64,000 nucleotides of DNA from Pyricularia pennisetigena (Eukaryota; Ascomycota; Sordariomycetes; Magnaporthales; Pyriculariaceae), in the NCBI RefSeq assembly GCF_004337985.1, contig NC_043742.1, positions 4,639,259 to 4,703,258 of the forward strand. Direction: 5' to 3'. The position numbers and the translations under genes were made by a program. Positions 24,853-36,192 of the stretch are shown here, piece after piece. Every line of letters starts with the position of its first letter. Positions within the stretch are counted from its first letter, which is position 1. The notes under the pieces were generated by a model, which saw only the letters and a program-made list of their open reading frames with translations, was not told the DNA's origin and searched no databases.

Positions 24853-26030
24853 CGTGGCAAGACTCGAGCGAACAAGCCGCCAGACGACGAGATCTTCGGG
24901 AGCCCGGGATTATTCAACCAGTCGAGATGGTTCAGTGAAAGGTGGATCGAGTTCGTAGTGGTTGTGTTAAACACGAGTCTTGGAAGAATCGGGCGTCGAG
25001 GTGTTGTTGGGGAGGCAGGTGTCGGAGACAGATTTTGTTCGCTTCTGCGGCGCGTGTAAACTGTCTTCTACCGCGACATCAGTGGCACAGAAAGTCAATC
25101 CAGTGCGCAGTAACCGACGAGGTCGATGTGTGCGGATTAGGTTGCAGCGTCGTGCGTAGAAGTGCGGCGACTTTTGATTATTGGGTAAATAAAGGTGACA
25201 AATGTCGCGCGCGGGATGCGTTCAGGAGTTAGCAAAGTTGTGAAATGGCCACCAAGCACGCCAAGACTTGGGTCCTTGGTAATAAAAGTCCACTCAGGAG
25301 GTGCTTGATAAATCCGCCTCACGCCTTACGGGCATTGGCTGATTGGATTTCGCTGCTGCAGTGGAGGCTTGCCCCCAGTATCTCCAAGCCTCGCCAACGG
25401 GGTATAGGATTACCTAAGAAATTTGGATGGAGCCATGCCATGCTTGTACCTTGCCAAGCCTCCAAGTTGCTATTTTACAACAGGTATCTACCTCCTCTCT
25501 ACCTGGACTGCCTACCTAGGCTTGCTAGGATAGTGCCTAACCTTAGGTCGCAAACATAATCCACGAAAGACAAACACGTCCTATTTTTGGTCAGAGGCAC
25601 AATAATAACTGTATGGCAACGCAACTTGTAATGCAATGACTTTTTTTTTTTTTTTATCTTCCTGACTCTGGAAATAACCAAAATCAACCCGGCATTATTG
25701 CACCTTCCACAACTGAGTAGTCTCGAAAATCAATTACCTCACATGCCTGTCAGGTACCTACCTACCTTGCCTACCTTACCAACAAAGCATGTATCCCGAT
25801 CCGACATGACCTCACTTACCTCTCATACCTTACCTACCTATCGAATCGTTCTTATCTCCCCATGGGCTACTGATTAATTTCGATCTTGCTATGAGGACCT
25901 ACCTAGACCATTATGAGTCGTTCTAGTCCAGGCGCATTATCCAAGTGAAGGCCCAGGTTCGAGTCGTGGTGGAAAATACGCATTGATACCGCAGATCAAG
26001 ACAAACCCTGTCATCTGGTCGGCTTCGCTC
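24853..26030. other. Divergent intergenic region with CCTACC motifs
   Basis: Shared promoter region of the PDI-like gene (-) and the tyrosyl-DNA phosphodiesterase (+). Units of ACCTACCT/CCTTACC recur at about 25487-25515, 25753-25780 and 25820-25840, and a poly-T lies at 25641-25655. A B-box-like GGTTCGAGTC occurs near 25957 but no tRNA fold was found. Confidence 0.5.
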
Positions 26031-27833
26031 ATGGACGGCATTGACGAAGAGGCTGAGCTTGGCCCCCGCTCATTGTCACGTCCCATCAGTCCTCCGAGGA
26101 AGAGACAAAAGACGGACGATCAAAGGGCTGCCAGGCCCGACCCTTTGCTGAAACATGAGGGGAGCAGCACAAAAAGCGGCTCCGTGAGCGAGACCGCATC
26201 TGAGCTAGATGTTGCATCTGGAAGCAACGATGCTCATCAGCAGCCGTACCAAAAGACGCCTGCAGCAGCAACATTCAGCTCGCCCTTTCGTCTGACTCGT
26301 ATTCGTGACCTCGGAGAGGAGGATAATGTCGATGCTCTCAGCTTAAACGACCTCATTGGTGATCCGCTGATTGCTGAATGCTGGGACTTCAACTACCTCC
26401 ACGATATCCAGTTCCTTCTTGATGCCCTAGACCAAGACGTGCGCGACCTCGTCAAAGTGCATGTGGTCCATGGATTCTGGAAGAAAGACGATCCTAACCG
26501 GGTTCTTCTTCAGGTATGACATCTTGGGCTTCGAATGTGTCTATTCGAGATAGATGCTGATGATGTATTGTAGGATGATGCCGAAAAGCACAAGAATGTA
26601 GTGCTGCACACAGCCTTTCTCCCTGAGATATTTGGCACCCACCACTCCAAGATGCTGGTTCTTCTGCGTCATGACGACACGGCGCAGGTCGTGATACACA
26701 CCGCCAATATGATCCCGAAGGACTGGACTAATATGACAAACGGAATATGGCTGTCACCTCGCCTTCCTCTTCTCCAGGGTCAGGATCCTGCAGCTACCAG
26801 CGAGTACGAAAGTTTGGCCGAGGGTACTGGTCACAAGTTCAAGGTTGATCTGCTAAACTATTTGAAGGCGTATGATAGCAAACGAGCTGTCTGTCGAGAC
26901 CTGGTAAGAAATCTGGAGAGATATGACTTTTCCAGTATACGCGGTACCCTCATCGCCAGCGTTCCGGGACGGCATGATTTTGGCGACCTGTCAACTAGTG
27001 CTTGGGGATGGGCAGCTATCAAGAGGGCGCTTCGGTCTGTGCCATTGCAAGTCGGTAAATCTGAAGTCGTGGCACAGATATCGTCCATTGCAACGCTCGG
27101 CCCAACAGACACTTGGCTCCAAAGAACACTCTTTGAGTCCATGTGCCGAGGAAAGACCGCAGGTGTTATACCAAGACCGCAATTCAAGATCATGTTTCCT
27201 ACTGCCGACGAGATTCGGCGCTCGTTAGATGGCTATGGCTCTGGTGGTTCCATACACACCAAGATACAGTCAGCCCAGCAAGCAAAGCAGTTGATATATC
27301 AAAGACCCCTACTTTGCCACTGGGCCAACGATTCGCCACACGGTCAAGGTACGTCTCTGTGATTTCTGAAACGTATTTTTTTTCGGGTGCAGGAACTAAA
27401 CATTGAGCTTAACCATGCAGATCTTGGTCAAAACGTCTCTATCCTAGATGCGGGCCGGAACCGAGCTGCGCCGCACATCAAGACGTACATCAGATACGGA
27501 GCTAATTCTATCGACTGGGCGCTGCTGTCTTCAGCCAATCTGTCGAAGCAAGCCTGGGGTGATGCGACAGGCCCGGGGGGCCAGACAAGGATATCCTCGT
27601 GGGAGATTGGGGTGCTTGTATGGCCCGAGTTGTTCGCCAAAGATGCGCTGATGACCACTGTTGTCAAAAGAGACACACCATCGATAGAAACGACGAATCT
27701 AGGTTTGGGCCGTCCTGTAGTAGGCCTGCGTTCCCCATATAGCATGCCGGTACAGAGATACGGCCATGGTGAAGTTCCTTGGGTGGCAACCTTGTCGTAT
27801 TCAGAACCCGACTGGGCAGGTAACATTTGGTGA
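26031..27833 (+). CDS. TDP1: Tyrosyl-DNA phosphodiesterase 1
   Basis: Three exons, join(26031..26513,26574..27348,27421..27833), 556 aa. Tdp1 removes covalently trapped topoisomerase I and other adducts from DNA 3' ends in the nucleus. The two phospholipase-D-like HKN motifs are both present: H185-S-K187 (THHSKMLVL) followed by IHTANMIPKDW, and H438-I-K440 (APHIKTYIRYG) with N459 in SSANLSKQAWG. The N-terminus (first 95 residues) is disordered and contains a basic PPRKRQK nuclear-localisation-like stretch. The start at 26031 was preferred over an in-frame upstream ATG (25983) because the intervening residues look non-conserved. Introns of 60 and 72 bp have consensus ends. Length is typical of fungal members. 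The C-terminal APHIK exon begins in phase 1 and fits exactly. Confidence 0.92.
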
Positions 27834-28124
27834 ATTATCGAGCGATATTGGCAGAAGGGAAAAAAAATAAAGAAACAGGCCTGGGATACACGTCGAGGCA
27901 ACTATGAAAACTGTACAAAATTCGGTCTTCATGAGGCATTTTTTCATTGGTCGCGTTCTATTGTTGAGCTATTTCATGACAGTCTGTTGTTCGAATGAGC
28001 ACCAAACACAAAACTAAGGGACGCACTATGGCGCCGTTCCTCTTTTCATGTCATGACCTTGGAGCTGACACTTCGTCTGCGTTCTGTCCCTCAATTATCC
28101 TCCGCGATATCTTGATTTCTTCTT
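27834..28124. other. Convergent 3' regions of TDP1 and ACBP genes
   Basis: A 291-bp spacer between convergent genes with nothing else visible. Confidence 0.5.
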
Positions 28125-28639
28125 CTAAGCGCCAACGGCCTCAGGCTCCTTGTTTTCGTCATAGCCATAGGCGGCCTTCAGCTTCTCGACGAGCGCAACG
28201 TACTTCTCTTGAGCTTGCTCGGGAGTGACACCCTCGTCGACGACTTTTTGCCAGGCGGCCTTCTTGGACTTGCCCTAGATAATAGCGATTACGTTTCCGT
28301 GTCAGTGTGCTATAACGGGTAGTGAAAAGGGCAGGATGGGGACGGGTGAGAGCGGGGCCTTACCTTGAGGTCAAACATGCCAGGAGCTGGGGCCCCAGAG
28401 ATGTCCTCGCCAGTGCCGACTTTGAAGAGACCTGTCACAACAAAAGTTAGTATGGATGGAGGAGGCATTTCATGTCTATTGTCTTTTTTTTTTCGCCCGG
28501 CAAGCTAGCTAGCTAGCTAGTTACGCGAGGAATTTTGCGTACCATAGAGTTCGAGCAGCTCCTCGTTCGAAGGCTTCTTGAGCAGCTTCTTCGAATCGAC
28601 AACAGCCTTCTTGAAGGCGTCGGACTGTGGTGCAGACAT
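28125..28639 (-). CDS. ACB1: Acyl-CoA-binding protein
   Basis: Three exons, complement(join(28125..28274,28364..28431,28543..28639)), 104 aa. ACBP is a small cytosolic four-helix protein that binds long-chain acyl-CoA and carries it between enzymes of lipid metabolism. The protein starts MSAPQSDAFKKAV and has the ELLELYGLFKVGTGED core. It is followed by GMFDLKGKSKKAAWQ, where the FDxKGKxKxxAW motif contacts the CoA head group and spans the last junction, and YVALVEKLKAAYG. The tail is slightly longer than in yeast. Intron 1 contains a (GCTA)n palindromic run at 28503-28520. Immediately 5' of the start codon, 28648-28669, lies a (GT)n microsatellite and then ATTTT repeats, which would form part of the leader or promoter. 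Confidence 0.94.
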
Positions 28640-28647
28640 GGTTGCTG

Positions 28648-28685
28648 ATGTGTGTGTGTGTGTGTGTGTTATTTTATTTTATTTT
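28648..28685. repeat. (GT)n and (ATTTT)n microsatellites
   Basis: About eleven GT units are followed directly by three ATTTT units. They begin 9 bp upstream of the ACBP start codon (gene on the minus strand), so repeat-length change could alter its leader. Confidence 0.9.
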
Positions 28686-29529
28686 CGAGAGGACGATAGT
28701 ATGGGATAGGATCCAATGTATTTTGGAACGAAGACGAGATTGATCCCTTTTTTATGAAGAAGAGTTGGCGGGGTGTAGTTTGTTGAGGAACCGAAAGGGG
28801 TCTTGGTACCAAAGCGACGGATGACATCTTCAGCGGGGGTGGGCAAGCATGATGGTCATGTGGGGCACCTAAGAGCCAGTTTCGGGTGGGGAGCTCTTTA
28901 CCGCTCCTGGCCCGAACCTTTTGCACCGGGGTCCCTGAGCTCCCCTTCCTGTGAACTACTTACTGCTGTACAACCCGCAGCCCGAATGTGGCAGGTGTTC
29001 GGGCGCGTGACAAAGCGTTCTCTCGGCTGTCACTGACGCCTTCCCGCCCCCAAAGGCTCCAGATGCCTATGCTACGTGGCCCGGCCACACAGCCTGGAGT
29101 GACCTCGGCCCGACATCAAAACGATGACAGTCCACATAGGGTGAGAACGCCCGCCGTGCGTGCTTATCACCCTCGTCCTGGCTGCCCAAGATAAGCTATG
29201 AAGTATGTAGGTAGGCGGATGGTGTACCGATAGTTTGCCAAGGTTGCCCCCAGCTACCTTAGCTACTTACCTTACGCGATTGGGTTGGGAAGGTAAAGGA
29301 ATTTTGCACCAAGATCGTCCCATGTTTATGTCGAGAAACGCGTGCGAGCCAATTTTTCTTTGGTGCATCGGAGAAAGTTCTGAAATGTGACAGGATGTAA
29401 CCTTGTTCAATGCGGTTCTGTTTCCGCAACGGTCGTTTTTTCAAGATGCATGTTTTGACTTGGCACAAGAGTACAAACGAACCACGCCAGAGGCACATTC
29501 CATCCTGTCCCCTGCCCCTTGTACGATGT
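28686..29529. other. Intergenic region between ACBP and DUF7587-like gene
   Basis: Upstream region of the ACBP gene and 3' flank of the next minus-strand gene. A TAGGTAGG motif lies near 29210. No gene is seen. Confidence 0.5.
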
Positions 29530-30972
29530 CTATTCCGGCACCTGTGCAACATCCTGCTCGTACTTTTCCCTGAGATTCCTGAGCCCCTCGCCCAGCTTCA
29601 GCACTTCGCGAAGGAAGATGGTTTCTAATTCCTCTTTTGTGATCTTTTCTGGCAACCAGTCCTCCGAGGATGGTGTTGCAATGTCGGTCGATTTTGAAGT
29701 CATGTTACCATCCGCGGCGATGTTCTGTTCGAGAGAGGCGAGACTGTGGGATGTAAAGTCGATCAGGCTCTTGGCGTAAAGAGCCGGCAGCTGGATCGCA
29801 ACCATTGACATGATCTTCTCAAATTGCTTGAGCTCCGGCATCTTGTCATCCAGATGTCTGTAAGAGCCCTCGGTCTTAGGAGACACGTCAAGGAGTTCAG
29901 TAACGTCTGGCGCGTCCGAATATTATGCCGGCTATATTAGTCAAACAACAGAAATCAAACCGGTATGTCCTTGGCGGGAAATTTTACCTTGCTTGCTTCG
30001 GATAGTGATAGAGCACAGCCGACTGAGGATGATCTTGATTTGATTTCTTGGCCATGCCCTTAAAGACAAAAGTGCAGCCGCCATGGGAAGTTCATAGTCG
30101 TCAAAAAGCGAGGCGATGTTGACGGCCGTGTCCAGCTCTTGGGTCGACATGTCACGTCCTGAGCTGCGAAGCCATCTTTGCCTTTTGAGAACCACCCAGT
30201 TCGCCAGACCCATACCGCTGTTGAGTGCTAGACCAAGTTTCAGCAGCCCTGCCTGCTCTATCTCCTTGGCAGAGACTGCGCAGCCTTTGTCTTGGACTTT
30301 GAGAGCGCCCTGCGAGAAGTACTCGCCAAAGTAGAACTCGCTGGAAGCATGAGTCTCATTCAAGTCCCCCAGCGTGTCCCCGGGCCCTGCATCGAATTCT
30401 GCATAGCGAGCGTAGAGATAGGCGTCTCGGGCAAAGGTGCCGCTCGGGAACTTGCTCGTGTCAACCACGTGGAGCCAGATGTCTTCCAGCTTGGAGCCGT
30501 CCCGGCTGCTTCGGTGTCGAAAGTATATCATGCGCAGCGCGAAGAGAAGCGAGCTCGTCCACGAAACAAGGTTGCACTTTTCCGTTCGTCGTGCCCGCGC
30601 CCGAGTCCTGGGCCACCATCGGGCATGTCGGTTTAGATCTGCGGCCACCTTGGCGCCACTGCGGAGTAGGATGTCGGTCCGGTTTGTGGCCGCGGCGGGC
30701 CGCTCTGCTGCATCTTTGGACGTCACCCAGATGTCGTCGTTTCGGCCTTGCGACTTGCGCGAATAGGTCCGGTACAGAAAGCGAGGGACATCATCCAGGC
30801 AGATTTCCCTATTGGACAAGCCAGGCGCCGATGCAGGAGCAAAAGGTACACCCTCTGGTGATGGGTCATGTGTATTAGTAATCTGGGCGACCTGGAGCGA
30901 GCCCAGCTCCTCAATAAGTACAGATATAGTAGATTTCATTGCAGTGCCAGTGAGAATATGCAAACGGGACAA
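29530..30972 (-). CDS. DUF7587-like fungal protein, unknown function
   Basis: Two exons, complement(join(29530..29906,29988..30972)), 453 aa; the 81-bp intron has GTAAAA...GCCAG ends and a TGACTAAT branch site. The first 300 residues resemble a domain widespread in filamentous fungi that I recall as DUF7587, assigned from memory. Key blocks are VPRFLYRTYS (residues 63-71), LVSWTSSLLFALRMIYFRH (135-153), WLHVVDT and a FARDAYLYARYAE segment (166-192), and FYFGEYFSQGALKV (213-226). The C-terminal 130 residues are helical and charged. Arg68, Ser137-Ser140 and Glu217 sit where an R-S-E ADP-ribosyltransferase would have its catalytic residues; this is inference only. No signal peptide or membrane segment is seen. 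Start could also be the internal Met at residue 12. Confidence 0.72.
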
Positions 30973-31343
30973 AACGTATGAAGGCCTAGCCTTCCCATGA
31001 TCAAAATGAAGAGCAACATTCTCCCGTCATATTCTTATCTGTCCAGAGAAGAATGCGAAGGACAGGCAAAGTTTAGCAAGCCGGCGCCTCCGAATTCCGG
31101 TTCTCGCTCACAGATCACCCTTCATCTGAAGAGCACCTTCTGATGCTCGTGCGGTCCGGGATCAGTTTATATATAGCCAAAGGTAGGTTGGTATATAGGC
31201 AGGTAGTGTTTGGTCATTGGAGCCACGGGTTGGTAAGAGGTATCCGGCGGCGAGGCTTATAGAGTGGCAACTTGATCGCATCCTCAGTGTGAGCATACAT
31301 AGTTTCAAGCCGATGCACCCCGTCTGTAGTTTCTCCTCAAGTC

Positions 31344-31390
<47 letters not shown>

Positions 31391-32554
31391 CAGCCTTTCN
31401 NNNNNNNNNNNNNNNNNNNNNNNNNNNNNNNNNNNNNNNNNNNNNNNNNNNNNNNNNNNNNNNNNNNNNNNNNNNNNNNNNNNNNNNNNNNNNNNNNNNN
31501 NNNNNNNNNNNNNNNNNNNNNNNNNNNNNNNNNNNNNNNNNNNNNNNNNNNNNNNNNNNNNNNNNNNNNNNNNNNNNNNNNNNNNNNNNNNNNNNNNNNN
31601 NNNNNNNNNNNNNNNNNNNNNNNNNNNNNNNNNNNNNNNNNNNNNNNNNNNNNNNNNNTTTTTTTTTTTTTTGCCATGTCATTTAACCCACTTGGTTAAC
31701 GCTCAAGCCGCGTAATCAATCTTGTCGTGTACAGGGTTGAAGTTATCAAAGACAAGCTTCAACTTCATTGATGGGTTGTTTGGAGACTTGACTAAGGTTC
31801 AATTACCGTTGCCCTTCATGTTGTGTTGGCCCCACTTCCGGGGAAAGCAATCCTGTAGTCGCTTCCAGCACGCCCATGCTCACTTCCTTGAAAAGAAATC
31901 AAATAATAATAAAATAAAATATAAAATAAAAAAAGGTCACATCAACCAGTCAGAATGGAACCCATGGCTGGATTTGTCTTATTTGAACTGGTTCAGGTGC
32001 ATTTTTTGCAACATAATTCCCTTGCCCGATCCATAAGCAAATCGTCGTCAGAAGTTGATGAATGACAGCTTTTTTCTCCAAGAAGCAAAATTGGTTCTTT
32101 GTAATCCTCAAACCACCACATCCCTGCCCTACATGTGCCACAGACGCAATCGTGGTTCTACTCCTGACTACCTGCTGTAACATGATCCATGGATCATGGG
32201 CCCATACGCCTGCCACCCAAGGGCCTGTAGGCTCCATTCACATCCGTCGGCGTCTCTGTGGCAGCTAATCCGGGACGCCGAACGGACCACCTACTAGAGA
32301 CCTACCTAAATTTTGTAGTACTTTATTTATTTTTTTTTTGGATATAAGGATCGAGCTTGGTGTTGATTGTGTCTTTCTCTCCCTTGATCCAAAGTGACTG
32401 CGTCTTTTCTTTTTCTTTTTTTTTTTTTTTTTTTTTCCTTCCTTCCCTGCTCTCCCCGCGAGACCTCCTTCGGGTTGTTTTTTGCTGTCTTCTCCAATCT
32501 GGCATCCCGACCCGCGCAGGCTTTAGACAGAAAGCAAAGGACAGATTCTTCAAA
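30973..32554. other. Intergenic region containing the assembly gap
   Basis: Divergent spacer between the DUF7587-like gene (-) and the oxidoreductase (+). It holds a 45-nt poly-T (31346-31390), 259 unresolved bases (31400-31658), another poly-T (31659-31672) and a pyrimidine-rich stretch at about 32401-32452 next to the oxidoreductase leader. No gene seen, but the gap prevents certainty. Confidence 0.5.
31346..31672. other. Assembly gap (259 N) inside poly-T
   Basis: Ns run from 31400 to 31658. A 45-nt T run precedes them, separated only by CAGCCTTTC, and a 14-nt T run follows. The same-strand homopolymer on both sides suggests the assembler failed at, or collapsed, a repeat. Confidence 0.98.
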
Positions 32555-33900
32555 ATGAGCAACCCAAAGACCATAGTTATTCTTGGCGGCTCCTACGCGG
32601 GCTTGTTGGCTGCACACACGCTGTTGAAAAAGCACAAAACGTGCAAAGTCATACTGGTCTCCAAGGTCAGTAGTATGCGGGCGTGAACGAGGGATGGACT
32701 GGGTAGGAAGTGGAGAGCATGAAACATCTTGAAACTCTTGAGCTCCGACCTCTTTTTGTATGCCAAAAACTAACATCTGCCACAGAACAGCCATTTCTAC
32801 TGGAACATTGCTTCAGTGCGCGCCATCATCCCCGGCGTCATCAAGGATGAGCAGATCCTGCAGCCCCTGAGCAAGGCCCTGTCCCACTACCCAGAGGAGC
32901 GCTGGGAGCTGGTCGTCGGCAGCGCCGAGGCCTCCGACTTTGCCGCAAAGACGGTGACGGTGGCGCCCGGCGACGGCGGGGCCAGCCGCACGCTGACGTA
33001 CGACCACCTCGTGCTGGCCACGGGTGCCAACACGGCCGGCGACCAGATCGTGCCGTGGAAGGCGCACGGCTCCTACGAGGAGCTGGTCCAGGGCCTGCGC
33101 GACACGGCCGAGAGCGTCAAGAACGCCTCGCACGTCGTCGTCGCCGGCGGCGGCTCCACCGGCGTCGAGCTTGCCGGCGAGATCGGCTACGAGTACGGCA
33201 AGACCAAGGAGATCTGGCTCGTCACGGGCGACAAGGAACTGCTCAGCGGCGACATCACCGCCTCCTCAGCCCTCTCGGAGCTCACCAAGCTCAACGTCAA
33301 GGTCCGCACCGAGTCTCGCGTCCAGTCCACCGAGAAGACCGAGGACGGCAAGATCAAGGTCACCTTTGTCGGCGGTGGCGAGCCCATCGTGTCGGATGTA
33401 TACCTGCCAACCATGGGCCTAACTCCCAACACGCAGTACATCGACCCCAAGTTCCTGAACGAGAAAAAGTACGTCGCCGTGGACGAGTACTACCGCGTCA
33501 AGGGAGGCGGTGCCGAAGGGGTTTGGGCTGCCGGAGATATCGTGTCTTCGCCCAGGGCTAGTTTCCTGGTCACAGAGAAACAGGTAAGCAATGGCACACC
33601 CGCTACGCAGTTGCCGCATTGGAGCTTCGAGAACTCAATGGACTCTTTGCTGACGCCTTGCTTTGGAATTATCACCAGGCGGCCGGCGTCGCCACCAACA
33701 TCCTAAACGCCCTTGCCGGCTCGCCGCCTGCCGTTGTGAAACTAATGCCAGTCGACATCTTCGCCATGTCGGTCGGCCGTGACCGGGGTGTTGGCCGGAT
33801 GGGCCCCATCAAATTGCTCTCCTTCATGGTCTGGCTGGCCAAGGGCAGGACTCTGGCCCTGCCTAAAATGGCGGGCTACATGGAAGGAAGCGTCGCATAG
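32555..33900 (+). CDS. AIF/FSP1-like FAD-dependent NAD(P)H oxidoreductase
   Basis: Three exons, join(32555..32665,32786..33583,33679..33900), 376 aa, all junctions phase 0. This is a pyridine-nucleotide-disulfide-type flavoprotein of the AIFM2/FSP1 (AMID) branch. Members oxidise NAD(P)H and reduce quinones, and some protect membranes against oxidation. An FAD-binding dinucleotide fold opens the protein (IVILGGSYAGLLAAH, residues 7-21), followed by the LVLATGAN block. A second nucleotide fold is at VVVAGGGSTGVELAGEIG, and the second FAD contact at VWAAGDIVSSP. The first glycine motif reads GGSYAG, as in this subfamily, not GxGxxG. There is no mitochondrial presequence or obvious transmembrane helix. 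Its GC-rich third codon positions are striking next to the AT-rich flanks. The cellular role is inferred from family only. Confidence 0.9.
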
Positions 33901-34325
33901 AGTTGGTTGGTTGGCTCAAGACGAAACAGACCGCCGGTGTAGGAGTAGGATGTTATAGTTTAGTTGATAAGAGCAAATCTCTGCGTGGATGGATACGAAT
34001 TACCCTAATAAATTATACACCCATAGCAAAACAGTATGTGCACATTTGAAGCCTGACGATGCTAGTAAGAGATATATGTCCAAGGCTTTCAAGACCATAT
34101 ACAGGCAAATCGTACCCAAATTCATGACGAACCGGCTCGAACGTGATCAACCCCTTTAATGTGAGCTATAGTGGGTACCCGGCCCTTGAGGGTGCGTCTT
34201 TTTGTAAAAAAAAAAAAAAAAAAAAAAGGAAATTTCATAACAAGACAGTCCCTCCAAAGAGCCATTAAAGCCAAGCAAGTAGAAAAAGACTCTCTGTCAC
34301 TCCCTGTCAAAAGTGAAATGTGCCC
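33901..34325. other. Convergent intergenic region
   Basis: 3' flanks of the oxidoreductase (+) and END3 (-). Contains a poly-A at about 34207-34227. No gene seen. Confidence 0.5.
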
Positions 34326-35670
34326 TCACCTGCCTGCCTTCTCGTCCTCGATTTGCCGACGCAGTTCTTCAAGGTGTTGTTGCCTCGACCTCAGATGCGA
34401 CGCCAGGCCATCGGTCTGCTCCCGAACAGTCTGCAAATCATCCTGTATCCCCTTGAGGCTTCCAGCACCCTGACCCTTGGTGTTGCCCTCTTCTATCTCT
34501 CGAAGTTGCTTCCGCTTGTAGTCTAGAAGCTGCTCCAACTCGCGTTTGACAAGCGCCGGCTTCGAATCGCGCTTGCCACCCTTTCGCCTCTCGGCATCAG
34601 CCTCGACGCTCGCCATCTTGGCATCCAGCTCAGCGAGCTGTTTCTTCAGCCGCACCTCCTCCCATTCCGAATCCGTCTGGGCACTTGAAAAGTCGGTGCC
34701 AGATGTCTTGAAGCTGCCGCGCCCCAGACGGGTCAGGTATTGATCACCAAATTTGGCCTTGCGGCCAGTGGAGGTCTCGTCGTCGGCTTTGGTTGCCCAC
34801 CGCGAGGCTGCCTGCTTGTCAACCTGGTAGTCGATCTTGTTGCGCTCGAAAGAAGCGCGGAGAGACGCAGGAACCGTCCTGGGGATCCGGTAGCCTTCGT
34901 GGCGGTAGTTGAGAATGTGGAGAAAGGCGAGGCAGGCGTCCTTGTTGATCGTAGGGCCAGCTGAAGGGTTAATCAGATTCCAGGCCGATCTAATGTCTGT
35001 ATCTGGAACATCGAGTGATTCGTAGAGGTCCTCGAGGGCGCCGACTGAATGTCCCAAGTTGTTATTTGTTAGCCGACAACCTTGTTGAGGTAGACAATGG
35101 GCAGGAGTACTGGTTGACATACACGACACTTCTCCCCGCATATCCCTATTCTCTTGGTATATCGATTCGTACTTGGACTTATCCGCCGGGCTCATATACC
35201 AGTCAAACCCATCCTTGAGGCCCGGTGAGTCGGGGTCATCGTCCACGCGCTCGAATTGTACTTGCTTTCCTGTTAGAGCTCGGTTGGCTTGGACCAGGTG
35301 TGCCTTGGATTCCGGAACGAGCCAATCCGGGAGTGTAGTCGGGACGTCGGCGTGCTCCTGAGGGGGGAGTTGTTACTACGTTAGTACAATCGCATGACCT
35401 TCCATCCGCTCGTTTAATCAGCATCCTACGCACCCCGTTGAGTATGTCAAAGATGACGCGCATGGCCACGCAAAACTCCTCAAAGTCCAGGTTTCCATCA
35501 TTGTCGACGTCGGCAAGGTCCCACACCCTCTCGAGCTGATCGTCGCGGAGTCCCGAGTTCTTGAGTACAGGTGCCGCCTGCTCTCCCGTGAGGAACTTGG
35601 AGCCGTTCGTCCTCGCGCTGAAGATGTTCCAGTACGTCTCAATCTCCTGAGCCTCTATGCGAGGTGCCAT
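34326..35670 (-). CDS. END3: End3, EH-domain endocytosis and actin-patch protein
   Basis: Three exons, complement(join(34326..35044,35123..35357,35434..35670)), 396 aa. End3 works with Pan1 and Sla1 in the actin-patch complex that drives endocytosis. An EH domain fills residues 1-100, with a canonical EF-hand loop at 54-65 ([12 protein letters not shown]). A second EH-like domain (about 130-230) holds the family signature [24 protein letters not shown]. The C-terminal 150 residues are coiled coil ([39 protein letters not shown]), as in yeast End3. Intron 1 uses donor GTGCGT and intron 2 GTATGT. The phase-1 junction of intron 2 gives the conserved RGEVSFGALEDLY. Length equals the family norm. 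Confident. Confidence 0.94.
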
Positions 35671-36192
35671 TTCGGATTACTCACTGCGCAAAAGCGCAGC
35701 GTTTTGTCCGTTGTTCCGAAGCGATCGGGGGTTTCTGGCGGGGGTTGGATCGGGGCGTATCGAGGTAGAGAAGCTAAGTGTTGATGGCCGTCTTCAGGTC
35801 ACGAGCGCGACAATGTATGGGCGTCTGGTGATATGCCGTGCTCATAAATTATTTTTCTAGTAGATTTTACAGCTTTGCAACTCACTAATGATTAAGCTCG
35901 AGTACCACGCACTCACTGAGTGCGTCAAGTCAAGTAATCTCAATGATAGTGTCGGCAGCCCGATGACGATGCAATTGGCAGTGGAGCGTACCGACACGAC
36001 GTTGCCAGGTACCGAGGGGATGCGAATGCAAGCTATGATTGGGCATGACACTGGGTGAGGTGGGCTGGCCTTGGCTTGGAGCTCCTTGACCTGAAAGTTG
36101 TGGTGCTTTGACTTGCACGCCCTCGGATCTCTAGGGTTCGGGTTTCAGGAGGGCCTTCCAATTTCTTTGGGCAAAGATCTTTCAATTTTGCA
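35671..36192. other. END3 upstream region
   Basis: 5' flank of END3. Nothing gene-like is seen on either strand. Confidence 0.45.

Noticed and set aside
25900..25980. tRNA-like B box (GGTTCGAGTC)
   Set aside because: No matching acceptor stem, A box or anticodon arm could be drawn around it, so it is not called a tRNA gene.
18530..27833. Possible lipid or DNA-repair gene cluster
   Set aside because: Neighbouring genes belong to unrelated housekeeping pathways and nothing indicates co-regulation.
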